Shown here piece by piece: positions 6,077-7,205 of a DNA stretch of 7,205 nt; within the stretch, counting starts at the first letter, position 1; every line of letters starts with the position of its first letter. Below the pieces are notes generated by a model. That model made no database searches. It was not told where the DNA came from and saw only the letters and a list, made by a program, of their open reading frames with translations. Source of the stretch: an uncultured Bacteroidota bacterium. GTDB lineage: Bacteria; Bacteroidota; Bacteroidia; Chitinophagales; Chitinophagaceae. The stretch lies in contig CAMLGP010000135.1 in NCBI GenBank assembly GCA_946479535.1, forward strand, positions 1 to 7,205. Direction: 5' to 3'. Made by a program: the position numbers and the translations under genes.

Positions 6077-7205
6077 TCATTTAAAGAACATGGATATCAC
6101 AAATGCCAGCACTGAGGCCACCACACCGTACATGAATACATTATATCCAATTCTGAGCAATCGATATTTCCTGCCCAGCACCACCCCTTGTGAGTACACA
6201 TCCCGGGTAAGACTTCCATAAAGGAATTCCCGGTCATTCATTACTTTTTGAATTCCATCGGCATATTCTTCATAACTCATACGATAGAAATTGCCGAAGA
6301 AAAGCAGGTTTACTTTTTTTGAACTCACATCCTGCTGGCTGAAGGTACCGGGTGGAAGGGTTGGCCGCGTGGATAGTATGGAAAAAACCATAGTGGTCAC
6401 GCAAACTACCAGCAGCAACATTGTTGGAACAACAAGGTGAGGGTTATCTTCAAGCTTGCGCAGCAATACACTTAACAATACAGATATGATAATAGAGGTA
6501 GTGGTGATCATGATGTGAGCCTTGTTATCAGCCATATCACTTAAGCGCTGGTGATTGGCAGAGGTGATCCTGAACATGGTTTCAATTCCCCGTTCAGGCC
6601 GGTCACTTTTCGCTTTCTTTGGTTTGGCTACCTGGGTGGCAGCCACCGAGGCCTCTACTGCGGTGGTAGTTGCCATGGGCACGGAAGCCACTTCCCTTCC
6701 TTTTTCTTTGTGTTTCAATTCCTCAAGTATTTTATGTTTTTTCCTCTCGAGCAGGTTGCGACTATAATCTGTGTGGTAGTGATGTGTTTCCAGTAATGCA
6801 ATGGTGCCCTTCCGCCAGTCACTCTTGTCCAGCTTTTTTCCTGTTCGCCATTCTACTTCCTTCCGCATCTCTTTGTTATGCTCATAGAATTCATCAGTGC
6901 CCAGATGGTAAAGGTCGGCATCACATACAATCTGCTCCATTAAATTGTGCGGGTTCTGCGGTATGCGGGTAGCGAGGATACAACCCCGTACGGCTTCAAT
7001 GGTATCCCTGTCTATATCATTTTCTTTTAACCATTGTTCGGCTTTATCAGCCCCTCGCAATTCATGATCAATTGCGCCTCCGTTGTAATAGCCTGTATCA
7101 TGAAACCAGGCAGCTGTTGTAATGATGAACATTTCTCTTTCACCGAGTTTATAATAATTGCCCATTTCAATTGCCCTATTAACAACAGATTCCGTATGAG
7201 CCAGA
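6077..7205 (-). CDS. HD domain fused to PycTM (DUF5706) membrane effector domain, 5' end missing
   Basis: The reading frame stays open to the right edge, so the true start is outside the window. The Met codon at 7165 is internal: the 13 codons before it read LAHTESVVNRAIE, supplying the first His of an HD metal site. Numbering from that Met, the HD domain continues with AAWFHDTGYYN (H22, D23), HELRGAD (34-40), CILATRIPQNP (62-72) and IVCDADLYHLG (79-89), giving a complete H...HD...D set. An Ala/Thr/Lys-rich linker (about 156-195) leads to the C-terminal domain: RITSANHQRLSDMADNKAHI, then predicted helices near 218-235, 244-264 and 340-361. The A-D-N-K-A segment before helix 1 and the three-helix layout match the PycTM domain (PF18967), the membrane-disrupting effector of Pycsar anti-phage systems triggered by cCMP or cUMP. 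The HD part may hydrolyse a nucleotide or other phosphoester; its substrate is unknown. No pyrimidine cyclase is adjacent in this window, so a defence role is not established. The gene ends in TGA followed at once by in-frame TAG. Confidence 0.88.
   Translation of the reverse strand, partial: LAHTESVVNRAIEMGNYYKLGEREMFIITTAAWFHDTGYYNGGAIDHELRGADKAEQWLKENDIDRDTIEAVRGCILATRIPQNPHNLMEQIVCDADLYHLGTDEFYEHNKEMRKEVEWRTGKKLDKSDWRKGTIALLETHHYHTDYSRNLLERKKHKILEELKHKEKGREVASVPMATTTAVEASVAATQVAKPKKAKSDRPERGIETMFRITSANHQRLSDMADNKAHIMITTTSIIISVLLSVLLRKLEDNPHLVVPTMLLLVVCVTTMVFSILSTRPTLPPGTFSQQDVSSKKVNLLFFGNFYRMSYEEYADGIQKVMNDREFLYGSLTRDVYSQGVVLGRKYRLLRIGYNVFMYGVVASVLAFVISMFFK

Noticed and set aside
6551..6972. 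Plus-strand frames of 70-100 codons opposite the HD-PycTM gene
   Set aside because: The minus strand here encodes clear HD and PycTM motifs; the plus-strand frames overlap one another and show no recognisable protein features.
1..7205. CRISPR arrays, tRNA or rRNA genes, insertion sequences, attachment sites
   Set aside because: No regularly spaced repeats, RNA gene signatures, transposase-like proteins or terminal inverted repeats were seen; almost the whole window is coding.

Overview
The window looks like chromosomal DNA from a Bacteroidota member, most likely Chitinophagaceae (Chitinophaga-like). Four things point there: the protein families present, the moderate GC content, the absence of Shine-Dalgarno-like sequences before the starts, and exported proteins typical of the phylum (a lipoprotein with an LAGC lipobox, and an outer-membrane barrel whose signal peptide ends just before a Gln). 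The assignment rests on family recognition only.

All recognisable genes lie on the minus strand, packed head to tail. In transcription order (right to left) they are: (1) an HD phosphohydrolase-like domain fused to a three-helix PycTM (DUF5706, Pycsar-effector-type) membrane domain, cut by the right window edge; (2) a small lipoprotein with a SdiA-regulated (YjiK-type) beta-propeller; (3) an 875-residue outer-membrane protein with an Omp85/surface-antigen barrel at its C terminus and an uncharacterised N-terminal half carrying atypical-kinase-like motifs; (4) a 778-residue cytoplasmic protein with a GAF-like domain and a long uncharacterised C-terminal region. Gaps are 31, about 18 and 1 nt, so one operon is likely; its promoter would lie beyond the right edge. 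About 64 nt after the last stop is a GC-rich hairpin with A and T tracts on opposite sides, fitting a bidirectional terminator. The first ~115 bases carry no gene that can be supported.

The products are predicted for the cytoplasm (GAF), inner membrane (HD-PycTM), periplasm or lipoprotein layer (propeller) and outer membrane (kinase-like Omp85). PycTM domains are known as effectors of cyclic-pyrimidine (Pycsar) phage defence, but no recognisable uridylate/cytidylate cyclase is in the window. The two most notable points are the kinase-like/Omp85 fusion and the HD-PycTM protein in a tight operon without a cyclase. The GAF protein has a DIRNST motif resembling the first metal-binding motif of class III nucleotide cyclases, but the rest does not follow the cyclase pattern. 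A common signalling role for the four genes is a hypothesis only.
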